In this document: positions 43,003 to 50,883 of the stretch, in pieces | How positions within the stretch are numbered: position 1 is the first letter of the stretch | Layout of the letters: every line of letters begins with the position of its first letter | Assembly: GCA_910584585.1 (NCBI GenBank) | Contig: CAJUBP010000018.1 | Location: 5,913 to 69,912 of the forward strand | Direction of reading: 5' to 3' | DNA from: an uncultured Lachnospiraceae bacterium | Lineage (GTDB): Bacteria > Bacillota > Clostridia > Lachnospirales > Lachnospiraceae | Length of the DNA: 64,000 bases | The notes under the pieces: generated by a model | What the model was told of the DNA's origin: nothing | The model's input: the letters and a program-made list of their open reading frames with translations, nothing else | The model's database searches: none | Translations under genes and position numbers: made by a program

Positions 43003-43962
43003 GTGTTCGATTTTGAAAAACCAAAAATTGAAATTTCCAAAATTTCAGAAGACAAAAAGTACGGCCGATTTGTTGTAGAACCACTGGAAAGAGGTTATGG
43101 TACTACACTTGGCAATTCTTTAAGAAGAATCATGCTTTCTTCATTGCCAGGCGCAGCAGTCAGCCAGGTAAAAATCGAAAGTGTTTTGCATGAGTTCAGT
43201 TCCATTCCCGGCGTAAAGGAAGATGTAACTGAGATTATTATGAACATCAAGAATCTGGCATTAAAAAACACCAGCCCAACAAACGAGTCTAAAGTTGCTT
43301 ACATTGAATTTGAAGGTGAAGGCATAGTTACAGCAGCCGATATCCAGGTTGATCCAGACATTCAGGTATTGAATCCGGATTTGGTCATCGCGCATCTCAA
43401 CGGGGGCGCGGATTCCAGACTGTATATGGAACTGACCATTACCAAAGGCAGAGGCTACGTAAGTGCTGATAAGAACAAGAGTGAAGATGTACCCATCGGC
43501 GTGATTGCAGTGGATTCCATTTATACGCCGGTTGAACGTGTGAATCTCACCATTGAGAACACCCGTGTGGGACAAATCACGGATTACGATAAGCTTACCC
43601 TCGACGTATACACAAACGGCACACTGGAACCGGACGAGGCGGTAAGTCTGGCAGCAAAAGTTTTAAGCGAGCATTTGAATCTGTTCATTGACTTATCTGA
43701 GAACGCAAGAACTGCAGAAGTCATGATAGAAAAAGAAGACAACGCGAAAGAAAAAGTTCTTGAAATGAACATTGATGAACTGGAGTTGTCCGTTCGTTCT
43801 TATAACTGCCTGAAACGGGCAGGAATTAACACGGTGGAAGAGCTGACGAACAGAACGCCGGAAGATATGATGAAAGTTCGTAATCTCGGACGCAAGTCTT
43901 TAGAGGAAGTGTTAGCGAAATTAAAAGAACTGGGTCTGCAGCTGAATCCCGGAGAGGAATAA
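43003..43962 (+). CDS. rpoA: RNA polymerase subunit alpha
   Basis: 319 residues, GTG start behind AAGGAGGG. N-terminal assembly domain (GYGTTLGNSLRRIMLSSLPGA) and C-terminal DNA-binding domain (RTPEDMMKVRNLGRKSLEEV). Normal length. Confidence 0.98.
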   Translation: MFDFEKPKIEISKISEDKKYGRFVVEPLERGYGTTLGNSLRRIMLSSLPGAAVSQVKIESVLHEFSSIPGVKEDVTEIIMNIKNLALKNTSPTNESKVAYIEFEGEGIVTAADIQVDPDIQVLNPDLVIAHLNGGADSRLYMELTITKGRGYVSADKNKSEDVPIGVIAVDSIYTPVERVNLTIENTRVGQITDYDKLTLDVYTNGTLEPDEAVSLAAKVLSEHLNLFIDLSENARTAEVMIEKEDNAKEKVLEMNIDELELSVRSYNCLKRAGINTVEELTNRTPEDMMKVRNLGRKSLEEVLAKLKELGLQLNPGEE

Positions 43963-44083
43963 AATCGTTTGGAATCGCGATAGCACAGGGTATGTAAGGC
44001 CAAAAGGCGTTGCCCTGCAAATCACATGTTCGGTAAATAAGACCAAAAGGCGTTGCCGGATAGTAAAATGGAGGAAGATTACA
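43963..44083 (+). other. Spacer with a short direct repeat before rplQ
   Basis: CCAAAAGGCGTTGCC occurs at about 44001 and 44042. Function unknown; AATGGAGGA ribosome binding site for rplQ follows. Confidence 0.5.
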
Positions 44084-44620
44084 ATGGCTAAATATAGAAA
44101 ATTAGGCAGAACTTCTGATCAGAGAAAAGCCCTGATCAGAAATCAGGTAACTGCATTGTTATACCACGGCAAGATTGTTACCACGGAGGCAAAGGCAAAG
44201 GAAATCCGGAAAGTGGCAGAAGGCTTGATTGCCATGGGAGTGAGAGAAAAGGATAACTTTGAAGAGGTTACAGTAACTGCTAAAGTTCCCCGTAAGGACA
44301 AAGACGGCAAGAGAGTAAAAGAAGTGGTAGACGGCAAGAAAGTTACTGTTTACGACGAAGTAGAGAAGAAAATCAAAAAAGACCTTCCTTCCCGTTTGCA
44401 CGCAAGACGTCAGATGAACAAGGTATTGTATCCTGTGACATCTGTTCCTGCTGAAAACGCTGGAAAGAAGAGAAACACCAAGAAAGTTGACGTTGCAACC
44501 AAGATTTTTGACGAAATTGCTCCAAAATATGTAGGCCGTAATGGTGGATACACCAGAATCGTGAAAATTGGACAGCGTAAAGGTGACGGCGCTTTAGAGG
44601 TTCTTCTGGAATTAGTATAG
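44084..44620 (+). CDS. rplQ: Large ribosomal subunit protein bL17, long form
   Basis: 178 residues against about 115-130 in most bacteria. N-terminal MAKYRKLGRTSDQRKALIRN and C-terminal EIAPKYVGRNGGYTRIVKIGQRKGD are standard. The extra length is a charged insertion of about 50 residues (KVPRKDKDGKRVKEVVDGKK onward) in the middle, which I recall from other Lachnospiraceae. Last gene of the ribosomal cluster. Confidence 0.96.
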   Translation: MAKYRKLGRTSDQRKALIRNQVTALLYHGKIVTTEAKAKEIRKVAEGLIAMGVREKDNFEEVTVTAKVPRKDKDGKRVKEVVDGKKVTVYDEVEKKIKKDLPSRLHARRQMNKVLYPVTSVPAENAGKKRNTKKVDVATKIFDEIAPKYVGRNGGYTRIVKIGQRKGDGALEVLLELV

Positions 44621-44642
44621 AATCGGAAAATAAAAGTGTACC

Positions 44643-44693
44643 AGAGCGTGTTTGAAAGTACATCTGTCAGAAAAGATTTTTCAAACACGCTCT
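44643..44693 (+). terminator. Hairpin formed by an inverted pair of the AGAGCGTGT tag
   Basis: AGAGCGTGTTTGAAA (44643-44657) and TTTCAAACACGCTCT (44679-44693), perfect 15-bp arms. Confidence 0.7.
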
Positions 44694-44695
44694 AG

Positions 44696-44747
44696 AAACC
44701 GCTGGAAAGAATATTTGAAATGTATTCTTTCCAGCGGTTTATTTTTT
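44696..44747 (+). terminator. Intrinsic terminator of the alpha operon
   Basis: AAACCGCTGGAAAGAATA pairs with TATTCTTTCCAGCGGTTT (18 bp perfect), followed by ATTTTTTC. Confidence 0.9.
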
Positions 44748-44795
44748 CAGAAAAAGTGACGATGTTATAGGAAAGGCTTCAGGGAGGGAAGAGTT

Positions 44796-45662
44796 ATGAA
44801 AGTGACATCGTACAGCGCCGCCGGCATGGCCGCAGGCGGCATGAAGGGAAGCGTATCATCAACAGACAGCGCAAAAAGGCGCGCGGGAGTTTCCAAAAAG
44901 AGCAATCAGAATAAAGTAAAAAAGAAAAATGTCAATTACAATCCCAGAGAGATCCGCTCTGCCCTGACCCGGGTAAAGAAGGCCCAAAGCGCAGGCCAGG
45001 TGCTGGCCCAGGCCAAAGGAAAGCTTGCCAATCTGCTAAAGGCTAAGGGAACCGGGCAATTTAATGAATCAGAGCTTGCCGCCGCGATTATCCATGCCAG
45101 GAGAATGGTGCGCTGCGCACAGATGAAAACCCGGAATTTAAAGCAGGAAGAGCAGCTTCAGAAAAGACATGCCGCGGAAGCCAAAGCGGAAGAACAACAG
45201 CAGAAAAATGATATCAAACTCCGTGTGAAACGGAAAGAACAGAGCTTGAAGCAAAAAGCAAAAACGGAAAAATCCCAAAAGGTTCAAAAGCAGAAGCGCC
45301 AGCAGATGGAGCTGATGCAGAGACGCCGGATTCACAGAAATATGGAACACGGCAAAATGGAAGAAGCGGATTTGGAATATAAGAAAAATATGGGCAATGC
45401 CGCCAGGAGTTCTGACAGCACAGAATTTGAGCAGGTATATGTTCCAATGGACGGTGTGGAAGTGGAGCTGAGCGAAGACGGCATGGAATTGACAGAAGCC
45501 CAGATCGAGGCTCAGATTGAACAGCAGGTGGAGATGATGATAGCGGCGGAACTGGCAGGCGCTACGGCAATGCCGGATGCTTCAGCCGGCGCGGCAATGT
45601 CGGATCCCGGCGGCGGAGATATGGGCGGAGATATTCCGGCTATGGACATTGCGGCAGGGTAG
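44796..45662 (+). CDS. Unknown Gln/Lys-rich coiled-coil protein
   Basis: 288 residues, GGGAGGGAAGAG ribosome binding site. No signal peptide or membrane helix. Residues about 45-105 are helical (REIRSALTRVKKAQSAGQV, LANLLKAKGTGQFNESELAAA). Residues about 110-195 are a long charged coiled coil (KQEEQLQKRHAAEAKAEEQQ). The C-terminal 40 residues are Ala/Met/Gly-rich (GAAMSDPGGGDMGGDIPAMD). Not recognised; I considered a rod-like or phage-tail-associated protein but have no support. It stands alone between the ribosomal terminator and the IclR gene. Confidence 0.7.
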   Translation: MKVTSYSAAGMAAGGMKGSVSSTDSAKRRAGVSKKSNQNKVKKKNVNYNPREIRSALTRVKKAQSAGQVLAQAKGKLANLLKAKGTGQFNESELAAAIIHARRMVRCAQMKTRNLKQEEQLQKRHAAEAKAEEQQQKNDIKLRVKRKEQSLKQKAKTEKSQKVQKQKRQQMELMQRRRIHRNMEHGKMEEADLEYKKNMGNAARSSDSTEFEQVYVPMDGVEVELSEDGMELTEAQIEAQIEQQVEMMIAAELAGATAMPDASAGAAMSDPGGGDMGGDIPAMDIAAG

Positions 45663-45714
45663 ATCAATATTTAATGTATGTTTGAAAACAGATAGAAAAG
45701 AACAGGTGGAAGTT

Positions 45715-46485
45715 ATGGCACAGGGAATTACAATTCAGTCTGTAGCCCGGGCGTTTCAAATTCTGGAATGCTTTGCCGGATCAGTTTCGGAGCTGGGGAT
45801 TACCGATATTTCCCGCCAGATGGGACTTGGAAAGAGCACGATTTACGGGCTGGTAAATACCCTGGTACAGGAAGGGTATCTGGAACAGAATCCGGAGAAT
45901 AAATGTTACCGTCTAGGGCTGAAATTGTTTGAAATGGGATGCATTGTCCAGGAGCGGATGGATATTCGGGAGATTGCAAAACCTTATTTAAAGGAACTGT
46001 CTTCCAGTTTTAAAATGACAGTGCATATGGGATTGTACAAGGATTATGAAGTGGTTTACATTGATAAAGTAGACGCTCCCGATACCAGAATCGTGTACTC
46101 CCAGGTGGGAAAGCGGGCGCCCATGTACTGTACCGGAATCGGCAAAGCGGTTCTGGCAGAACTGGAACAGCGGGAAATTGATTTTCTGCTGGAGGGACAG
46201 GAGCGGGAGCCCTTAACCCCCCATACCTTGACGGGGAAAGAGGATATTATCCGGGAACTGGGGGAAATCCGCAGGAGAGGCTACGCAATAGACAATGAAG
46301 AAGTGGAGTTGGGGCTGAAATGTGTGGCTTCAGCCATTTATGATTATCAGGGAAAGCCGGCGGCAGCCATCAGCATTTCCAGTTCTGCGGTGAGAATGGA
46401 TGATGAGCGGATGGAAGAAATTTCCCGGAAGCTGAAAAGGGCAGCAGGGGAAATTTCCCGAAAACTGGGGTACCGCCAATGCTGA
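45715..46485 (+). CDS. IclR family transcriptional regulator
   Basis: 256 residues from ATG 45715 (AGGTGG upstream). N-terminal winged helix about residues 5-65 (ITIQSVARAFQILECFAG, LGKSTIYGLVNTLVQEGYL), then the IclR ligand-binding domain (YVDKVD-like YIDKVDAPDTRIV, GKRAPMYCTGIGKAVLAEL, GYAIDNEEVELGLKCVASAI). These proteins sense small metabolites, often sugar acids or aromatic acids. The likely targets are the paired 17-bp palindromes upstream of the next gene at 46552 and 46639. Confidence 0.93.
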   Translation: MAQGITIQSVARAFQILECFAGSVSELGITDISRQMGLGKSTIYGLVNTLVQEGYLEQNPENKCYRLGLKLFEMGCIVQERMDIREIAKPYLKELSSSFKMTVHMGLYKDYEVVYIDKVDAPDTRIVYSQVGKRAPMYCTGIGKAVLAELEQREIDFLLEGQEREPLTPHTLTGKEDIIRELGEIRRRGYAIDNEEVELGLKCVASAIYDYQGKPAAAISISSSAVRMDDERMEEISRKLKRAAGEISRKLGYRQC

Positions 46486-46506
46486 ATAAAAATTCAGAAA
46501 ATGTTC

Positions 46507-46535
46507 TTGAAAAATCTTCATTTTTATATTATAAT
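46507..46535 (+). promoter_or_regulatory. Promoter of the PfkB-MhpF-MhpE operon
   Basis: TTGAAA, 17-base spacer, TATAAT. The transcript would start near 46542. Confidence 0.8.
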
Positions 46536-46551
46536 TAAAAATATGAACAAT

Positions 46552-46568
46552 GTTCTATATTATTGAAC
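46552..46568. promoter_or_regulatory. Operator-like palindrome O1
   Basis: GTTCTATATTATTGAAC, starting 16 bases after the -10 box, where a bound repressor would block early transcription. It is almost the exact complement of O2. Confidence 0.7.
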
Positions 46569-46638
46569 AATCAATTTACTTTGTTGAAGGAAGGCCTGCT
46601 GAAAAGCAGGAAAATTCATGATTAAAATTCAGAACTAT

Positions 46639-46655
46639 GTTCAATATTATAGAAC
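46639..46655. promoter_or_regulatory. Operator-like palindrome O2
   Basis: GTTCAATATTATAGAAC, 87 bp (about eight helical turns) downstream of O1, in the leader. Consensus GTTCWATATTATWGAAC. Candidate site for the IclR protein encoded just upstream. Confidence 0.7.
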
Positions 46656-46674
46656 AACTGAGAAAGGAGGAACT

Positions 46675-47604
46675 ATGATTCTGACGGTAACATTAAATGC
46701 GGCAATTGATAAAAGATATCGCGTGAAGGAATTGCGGCTGGGTGAAGTGAACCGTGTTTGGGAGTGCCAATGCAGCGCCGGGGGAAAGGGATTGAATGTG
46801 GCCAGGGTTGCTGCAATTGCGGGGGAACCCGTAACGGCGTTTGGATTTGCAGGCGGGCACACAGGAAAATTGCTGGAAGAACTGGCCGGGAGGGACGGAA
46901 TCAGGACAGAATTTGTACAGACCAGAGGGGAAAGCCGCGCCTGCCTGAACATTTTGGATGAAGCCTCAGGCCTTCAGACAGAATTGCTGGAAGGCGGAAT
47001 GGAGATTTCCGGGGAAGAGATTCAGGAAATGGAATGCAGGTATCGGAAGCTTCTGAACGAGGCAAAAGTCGTGGTTTTGTCTGGAAGCCTGCCCCGGGGA
47101 GCGGGAGCGGATCTGTATGTCAGAATGATACAGGAGGCAAAGCGGGCGGCAATTCCTGTGCTGGTGGACACCAGCGGGCCGGCGCTGCGGGAATGCGCAA
47201 AAGCCGCTCCCGGGATGATTAAGCCCAATCAGGATGAATTCAGGCAGCTTACCGGCAAAGAAGAGATGTCAGAGGAGGAACTGTTTCAGACGGCGGAGCG
47301 GCTGGGGAAAAACGGTATTTCATATGTTGTAATATCCCTGGGAAAAGCGGGAGCGGTTCTGGCGGCCTCTTCCGGCCTCTATCGTGCGGCAGTGCCGGAA
47401 ATAGAAACAGTAAATACAGTCGGCTGCGGAGACGCCATGATGGCGGGCTTTGCCATCGGCATTAAAAATCACTGGAAAGACGCAGAGATTCTGCGGTATG
47501 CCAACGCGTTGGCGGCGGCAAACGCCAGGCAGGAGAGAACAGGATATTTTGTAAAAGAGGATTTGGAAGAACTGTATGGCAAAATCCTGGTGGAAAAGTT
47601 ATAG
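46675..47604 (+). CDS. PfkB family sugar-phosphate kinase (1-phosphofructokinase/tagatose-6-phosphate kinase-like)
   Basis: 309 residues from ATG 46675 (AAAGGAGG). N-terminal MILTVTLNAAIDKRY and SAGGKGLNVARV, C-terminal VNTVGCGDAMMAGF with the catalytic Asp. The order of motifs matches the 1-PFK/LacC branch, which phosphorylates sugar phosphates such as fructose-1-P or tagatose-6-P. An isomerase of the AgaS type is encoded at 61590, which would fit tagatose-6-P, but the link is inference. First gene of an operon with 47618 and 48653. Confidence 0.85.
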   Translation: MILTVTLNAAIDKRYRVKELRLGEVNRVWECQCSAGGKGLNVARVAAIAGEPVTAFGFAGGHTGKLLEELAGRDGIRTEFVQTRGESRACLNILDEASGLQTELLEGGMEISGEEIQEMECRYRKLLNEAKVVVLSGSLPRGAGADLYVRMIQEAKRAAIPVLVDTSGPALRECAKAAPGMIKPNQDEFRQLTGKEEMSEEELFQTAERLGKNGISYVVISLGKAGAVLAASSGLYRAAVPEIETVNTVGCGDAMMAGFAIGIKNHWKDAEILRYANALAAANARQERTGYFVKEDLEELYGKILVEKL

Positions 47605-47617
47605 AATGGAGAAAATT

Positions 47618-48481
47618 ATGGAAAAAGTAAAAACAGCAATTATCGGGCCGGGAAATATCGGTTCCGATCTGATGTACAAAATTATGCGCAGCGAATATCT
47701 GGAAATGTCCCATATGGTTGGCATTGTGGAATCGGAGGGAATCCGCCGGGCCAGGAAGCTGGGATTTGAAACGACGACAGAAGGGGTGGAGGCGATTCTG
47801 GATATTGATGAAATCAAGATTGTTTTTGACGCCACAGGGGCGAAAGCCCATGCAGTTCATGCCCCGCTGCTGAGAAAGGCGGGAAAGATTGCCATTGATA
47901 TGACTCCTGCGGCGGTAGGGCCTTATGCGGTGCCCTGTGTAAATCTGGAAAGCCTTTCCAATGAGATGAATTTTAACATGGTAACCTGCGGCGGACAGGC
48001 TACCGTGCCTATAGCATACGCCATCAATCAGGCGGCGGACAGTGAATATACGGAGATAATTTCCTGTATTTCTTCGAAAAGCGCCGGGCCGGGAACCCGG
48101 GCGAATATTGATGAATTTACGGAGACGACTGCCCGGGCGCTGGAACTTGTAGGCGGAGCGGATAAGGGGAAAGCCATTATTATTTTAAATCCGGCGGAGC
48201 CGCCTCTGATGATGACCAACACCATTCATTCTCTGGTAAGGAATCCGGATGAAAGAAAAATTCAGGAATCTGTCCGTAAAATGGTTGAGAAAGTCCGGGA
48301 ATATGTGCCGGGATATAAACTGCGCACTCCGCCCATGATAGATGGAAACCGGGTGACCGTTATTGTGGAGGTAGAAGGCGCCGGGGATTTCCTGCCGAAA
48401 TATTCTGGCAATCTGGATATTATCAATGCTGCTGCCATTGAGGTGGCGGAGAAAATTGCCAGGGAGCGGCTGCAGAATTGA
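47618..48481 (+). CDS. Acylating acetaldehyde dehydrogenase (MhpF/DmpF-like)
   Basis: 287 residues from ATG 47618 (GGAG seven bases upstream). Converts acetaldehyde or a short aldehyde, CoA and NAD to acyl-CoA. NAD site IIGPGNIGSDLMYK at the N-terminus, catalytic Cys in MVTCGGQATVPIAYA near residue 127, RTPPMIDGNRVTV later. Slightly shorter than the about 310 residues of aromatic-pathway enzymes. In those pathways it forms a channelling complex with the aldolase encoded next (48653). Its 3' end has been tandemly duplicated downstream. Confidence 0.9.
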   Translation: MEKVKTAIIGPGNIGSDLMYKIMRSEYLEMSHMVGIVESEGIRRARKLGFETTTEGVEAILDIDEIKIVFDATGAKAHAVHAPLLRKAGKIAIDMTPAAVGPYAVPCVNLESLSNEMNFNMVTCGGQATVPIAYAINQAADSEYTEIISCISSKSAGPGTRANIDEFTETTARALELVGGADKGKAIIILNPAEPPLMMTNTIHSLVRNPDERKIQESVRKMVEKVREYVPGYKLRTPPMIDGNRVTVIVEVEGAGDFLPKYSGNLDIINAAAIEVAEKIARERLQN

Positions 48482-48634
48482 GGCGGTAAAAAAATTGCCA
48501 GGGAACAGCTACGGCATTGAGGCGGTGAATAAAAATTGCCAGGAAACGGCTGTAGCATTAAGGCGGTGGAGAAAATTGCCAGAGAATAGCTGTAGCATTG
48601 AGGCGGAGAAAATTGCCAGGGAACGGCTGCAGCA
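48437..48634 (+). repeat. Five-fold tandem array derived from the 3' end of the dehydrogenase gene
   Basis: Units of 39-41 bp start at 48437, 48477, 48516, 48557 and 48597 (GAGAAAATTGCCAGGGAACG core). The first unit is the coding end of the dehydrogenase (EVAEKIARERLQ); the rest follow the stop codon. Confidence 0.9.
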
Positions 48635-48652
48635 GACAGGAAGGAGATTATC

Positions 48653-49663
48653 ATGAAAGACAGAATCAGAATTGTAGACACCACCATGCGGGACGGAAGC
48701 CATGCCATGAGCCACAGCTTTACCAGGGAACAGGTGAGAAAGATTGCGGCAGGATTAGATGAAGCAGGGGTGGATATCATTGAAATCAGCCATGGAGACG
48801 GCCTGGCAGGCTCATCCATCAATTATGGATTTTCCGGGACAGAGGAAATGGAGCTGATAGAAGAGGCGGCTTCTGTGATCGAACATGCCAGGCTGGGCGC
48901 TTTGCTGCTTCCGGGAATCGGAACAATTGCGGATTTGAAAGAGGCTCACCGCAGAGGAGTCCGGGCAGTGCGGATCGCCACTCATGTTACGGAAGCGGAT
49001 GTGTCCTTGCAGCATATTAAGGCGGCAAAGGACATGGGCATGTTTACGGCAGGTTTTCTGATGATGGTGCATATGGCAGAGCCAAAACAGATACTGGAGC
49101 AGGCCAAATTGTTTGAAGACGCCGGGGTGGATTATGTGAACCTGGCCGATTCCGCCGGGCATCTTCTGCCGGAAGAGGTGCGGGCAAGAGTGGGCCTTTT
49201 GACGGAAAAATTAAGCGTTCCTGTGGGATTTCACGCTCATAATAATCTGGGGCTTGCAGCCGCCAACTCTCTGGCGGCCGTGGAAGCCGGGGCTTCGTAT
49301 ATTGACGGCACCTGCCGGGGGCTGGGGGCAGGCGCGGGAAATTGCCAGATTGAAGTTCTGGCGGCGCTTTTGGAGCGTAAGGGCTGCCAGACGGGCATAA
49401 ATCTGGATAAGCTTCTGCAGACAGCGGAAGAGGCGGTGGAACCGATTATGCTGCGGCCCCAGACGATCGATACGGATTCTCTGATGCTGGGATATTCCGG
49501 CGTGTATTCCAGCTTTCTGCTCCACGCCAGACGCGGGGCGGAGAGATTCGGCTTGCGGACCGGGGATATTCTGAAGGAATTGGGAAGAAGGGGAATGGTA
49601 GGCGGCCAGGAGGATATGATTCTGGATGTGGCTTACCAGCTTTCTTCTTCTTTAAAAAGTTAA
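48653..49663 (+). CDS. 4-hydroxy-2-oxovalerate aldolase-like enzyme (MhpE/DmpG-like)
   Basis: 336 residues, AAGGAGA ribosome binding site. Cleaves 4-hydroxy-2-oxo acids to pyruvate and an aldehyde. DRIRIVDTTMRDGSHAMSHSF at the N-terminus supplies the metal-binding Asp and catalytic Arg; GFHAHNNLGLAAANS gives the metal His pair; GTCRGLGAGAGNCQIEVL follows. Pairs with the acylating dehydrogenase (47618). No aromatic meta-cleavage genes are nearby, so the substrate is probably a sugar-derived 2-oxo acid. Converges with the AraC gene, stops overlapping. Confidence 0.92.
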   Translation: MKDRIRIVDTTMRDGSHAMSHSFTREQVRKIAAGLDEAGVDIIEISHGDGLAGSSINYGFSGTEEMELIEEAASVIEHARLGALLLPGIGTIADLKEAHRRGVRAVRIATHVTEADVSLQHIKAAKDMGMFTAGFLMMVHMAEPKQILEQAKLFEDAGVDYVNLADSAGHLLPEEVRARVGLLTEKLSVPVGFHAHNNLGLAAANSLAAVEAGASYIDGTCRGLGAGAGNCQIEVLAALLERKGCQTGINLDKLLQTAEEAVEPIMLRPQTIDTDSLMLGYSGVYSSFLLHARRGAERFGLRTGDILKELGRRGMVGGQEDMILDVAYQLSSSLKS

Positions 49664-50691
49664 TATTCCTTCCGCTGGCTTTTCCGGTAAGCCCCAGGCG
49701 TCATTCCAGTAAGTTCTTTAAAGACCCGGTTAAAATGAGGGATATAATTATAGCCGCAGGCCACGGCAATATCAATGATTAATTCCTCAGTGTCTTCCAG
49801 CAGTTCCCGGGCCTTTTGGATGCGTACATGGTTAATATAATGGGAAAGAGGAATGCCGGTTTCCTCTTTAAAGACCCGGCTTAAATAGCTGGGATTGGTA
49901 AATACAGAAGCTGCAAGTTCAGAAAGAGACAGAGATTCAGCGTAATTCTGATGAACCAGGTACTTTACCTGTTCTATCAGAATGCTGCGGGAGAAAAATT
50001 CCCGGGAATCCTGTCTCTTTTCTGGTTTTAAAACAGCCAGGGTACGGGCAAAATATAAAAGCAGGGCATGTAAAGTCTGGCGGTAAATCAGCATGGAATC
50101 GGTCAGGGAATCGTTCTGCGCGGACAGGCAGAGCTTTTGATAAGAAAGCAGGGCGTCCATATGTTCCGGCAGAAGCTTCAGGTGGCAGAAAGACGCGTCC
50201 TCCCGGAAGAGCCGGCAGATGGCGTCCTTGCGGAAACTGCTCTGGGAGGGCGGGCAGGCGTCTGTCAGGGCAAAGGAAAGCAGAGAGAGCCGGCAGGAGG
50301 TTTCCGGGGAAATTGTTACGGCAGGAACGGCCGGCTTATCGGAGGGGAAATAAGCCGCGGAACGGTTTGCAGCATCAGAATGAGGATAAGCCGCGGAACG
50401 GTTTGCGGCGTCAGAATGGGGATAAGCCGCAAAACGGTTTGTGGCGCCAGAAAGTGAACGGGCTGTGAATGTATCAGCTGCGTCTGTGGATTCCAGTGTG
50501 CCAAAGTTTTCCCGGCAGTATAGGAAAAAGCAGTCTCCGGCTTCATATTCCGAAATAATTCCCTGGCGGTAGAAGCTTCCGCTGCCGGAACAGACCAGCG
50601 CAAGAAGGGCCTGCCCCGGAGCGGGAGCAAGGGAAAAGGAATCTGTGTATTCTTGATATTCTGCAAATGGGCTGTCAAAGATATCCGGCAT
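49660..50691 (-). CDS. AraC family transcriptional regulator
   Basis: 343 residues. N-terminal cupin-like sensing part (LLALVCSGSGSFYRQG, YEAGDCFFLYCRENF), interrupted at about residues 80-115 by three 12-residue tandem repeats (AANRSAAYPHSD). C-terminal double helix-turn-helix (LSLSELAASVFTNPSYLSRVFKEETG, IDIAVACGYNYIPHFNRVFKELTGMTPGAYRKS). Divergent from the solute-binding lipoprotein at 50884, which it probably controls. Confidence 0.92.
   Translation of the reverse strand: MPDIFDSPFAEYQEYTDSFSLAPAPGQALLALVCSGSGSFYRQGIISEYEAGDCFFLYCRENFGTLESTDAADTFTARSLSGATNRFAAYPHSDAANRSAAYPHSDAANRSAAYFPSDKPAVPAVTISPETSCRLSLLSFALTDACPPSQSSFRKDAICRLFREDASFCHLKLLPEHMDALLSYQKLCLSAQNDSLTDSMLIYRQTLHALLLYFARTLAVLKPEKRQDSREFFSRSILIEQVKYLVHQNYAESLSLSELAASVFTNPSYLSRVFKEETGIPLSHYINHVRIQKARELLEDTEELIIDIAVACGYNYIPHFNRVFKELTGMTPGAYRKSQRKEY
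50350..50457. repeat. Three 36-bp tandem repeats in the AraC gene
   Basis: Unit starts at 50350, 50386 and 50422 (ATAAGCCGCGGAACGGTTTG on the plus strand). In-frame, placed in the sensing domain. Confidence 0.9.
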
Positions 50692-50883
50692 GGCGGCCTC
50701 CTTATGTCCTGTTTTGGTTAAATTGTTAAATATAATTCCAATATATAGAAAAAAATATCCAATGTCAACAGTAAAAAATATATTTTATATAATTTTGAGT
50801 AAAAATATAATAATTATATATTATAACAACATGTTATTATTGTTTCATCAGTTAACTATCATAAGATACAGGGGGCAATGCAT
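50692..50883. promoter_or_regulatory. Divergent AraC/solute-binding protein intergenic region
   Basis: Very AT-rich. TTGAGT (about 50794), 18 bases, TATTAT is a possible promoter for the lipoprotein gene; no clear operator half-sites could be assigned by eye. Confidence 0.4.

Noticed and set aside
48437..48634. CRISPR-like array
   Set aside because: Units are contiguous with no spacers and derive from the preceding gene; no cas genes in the window.
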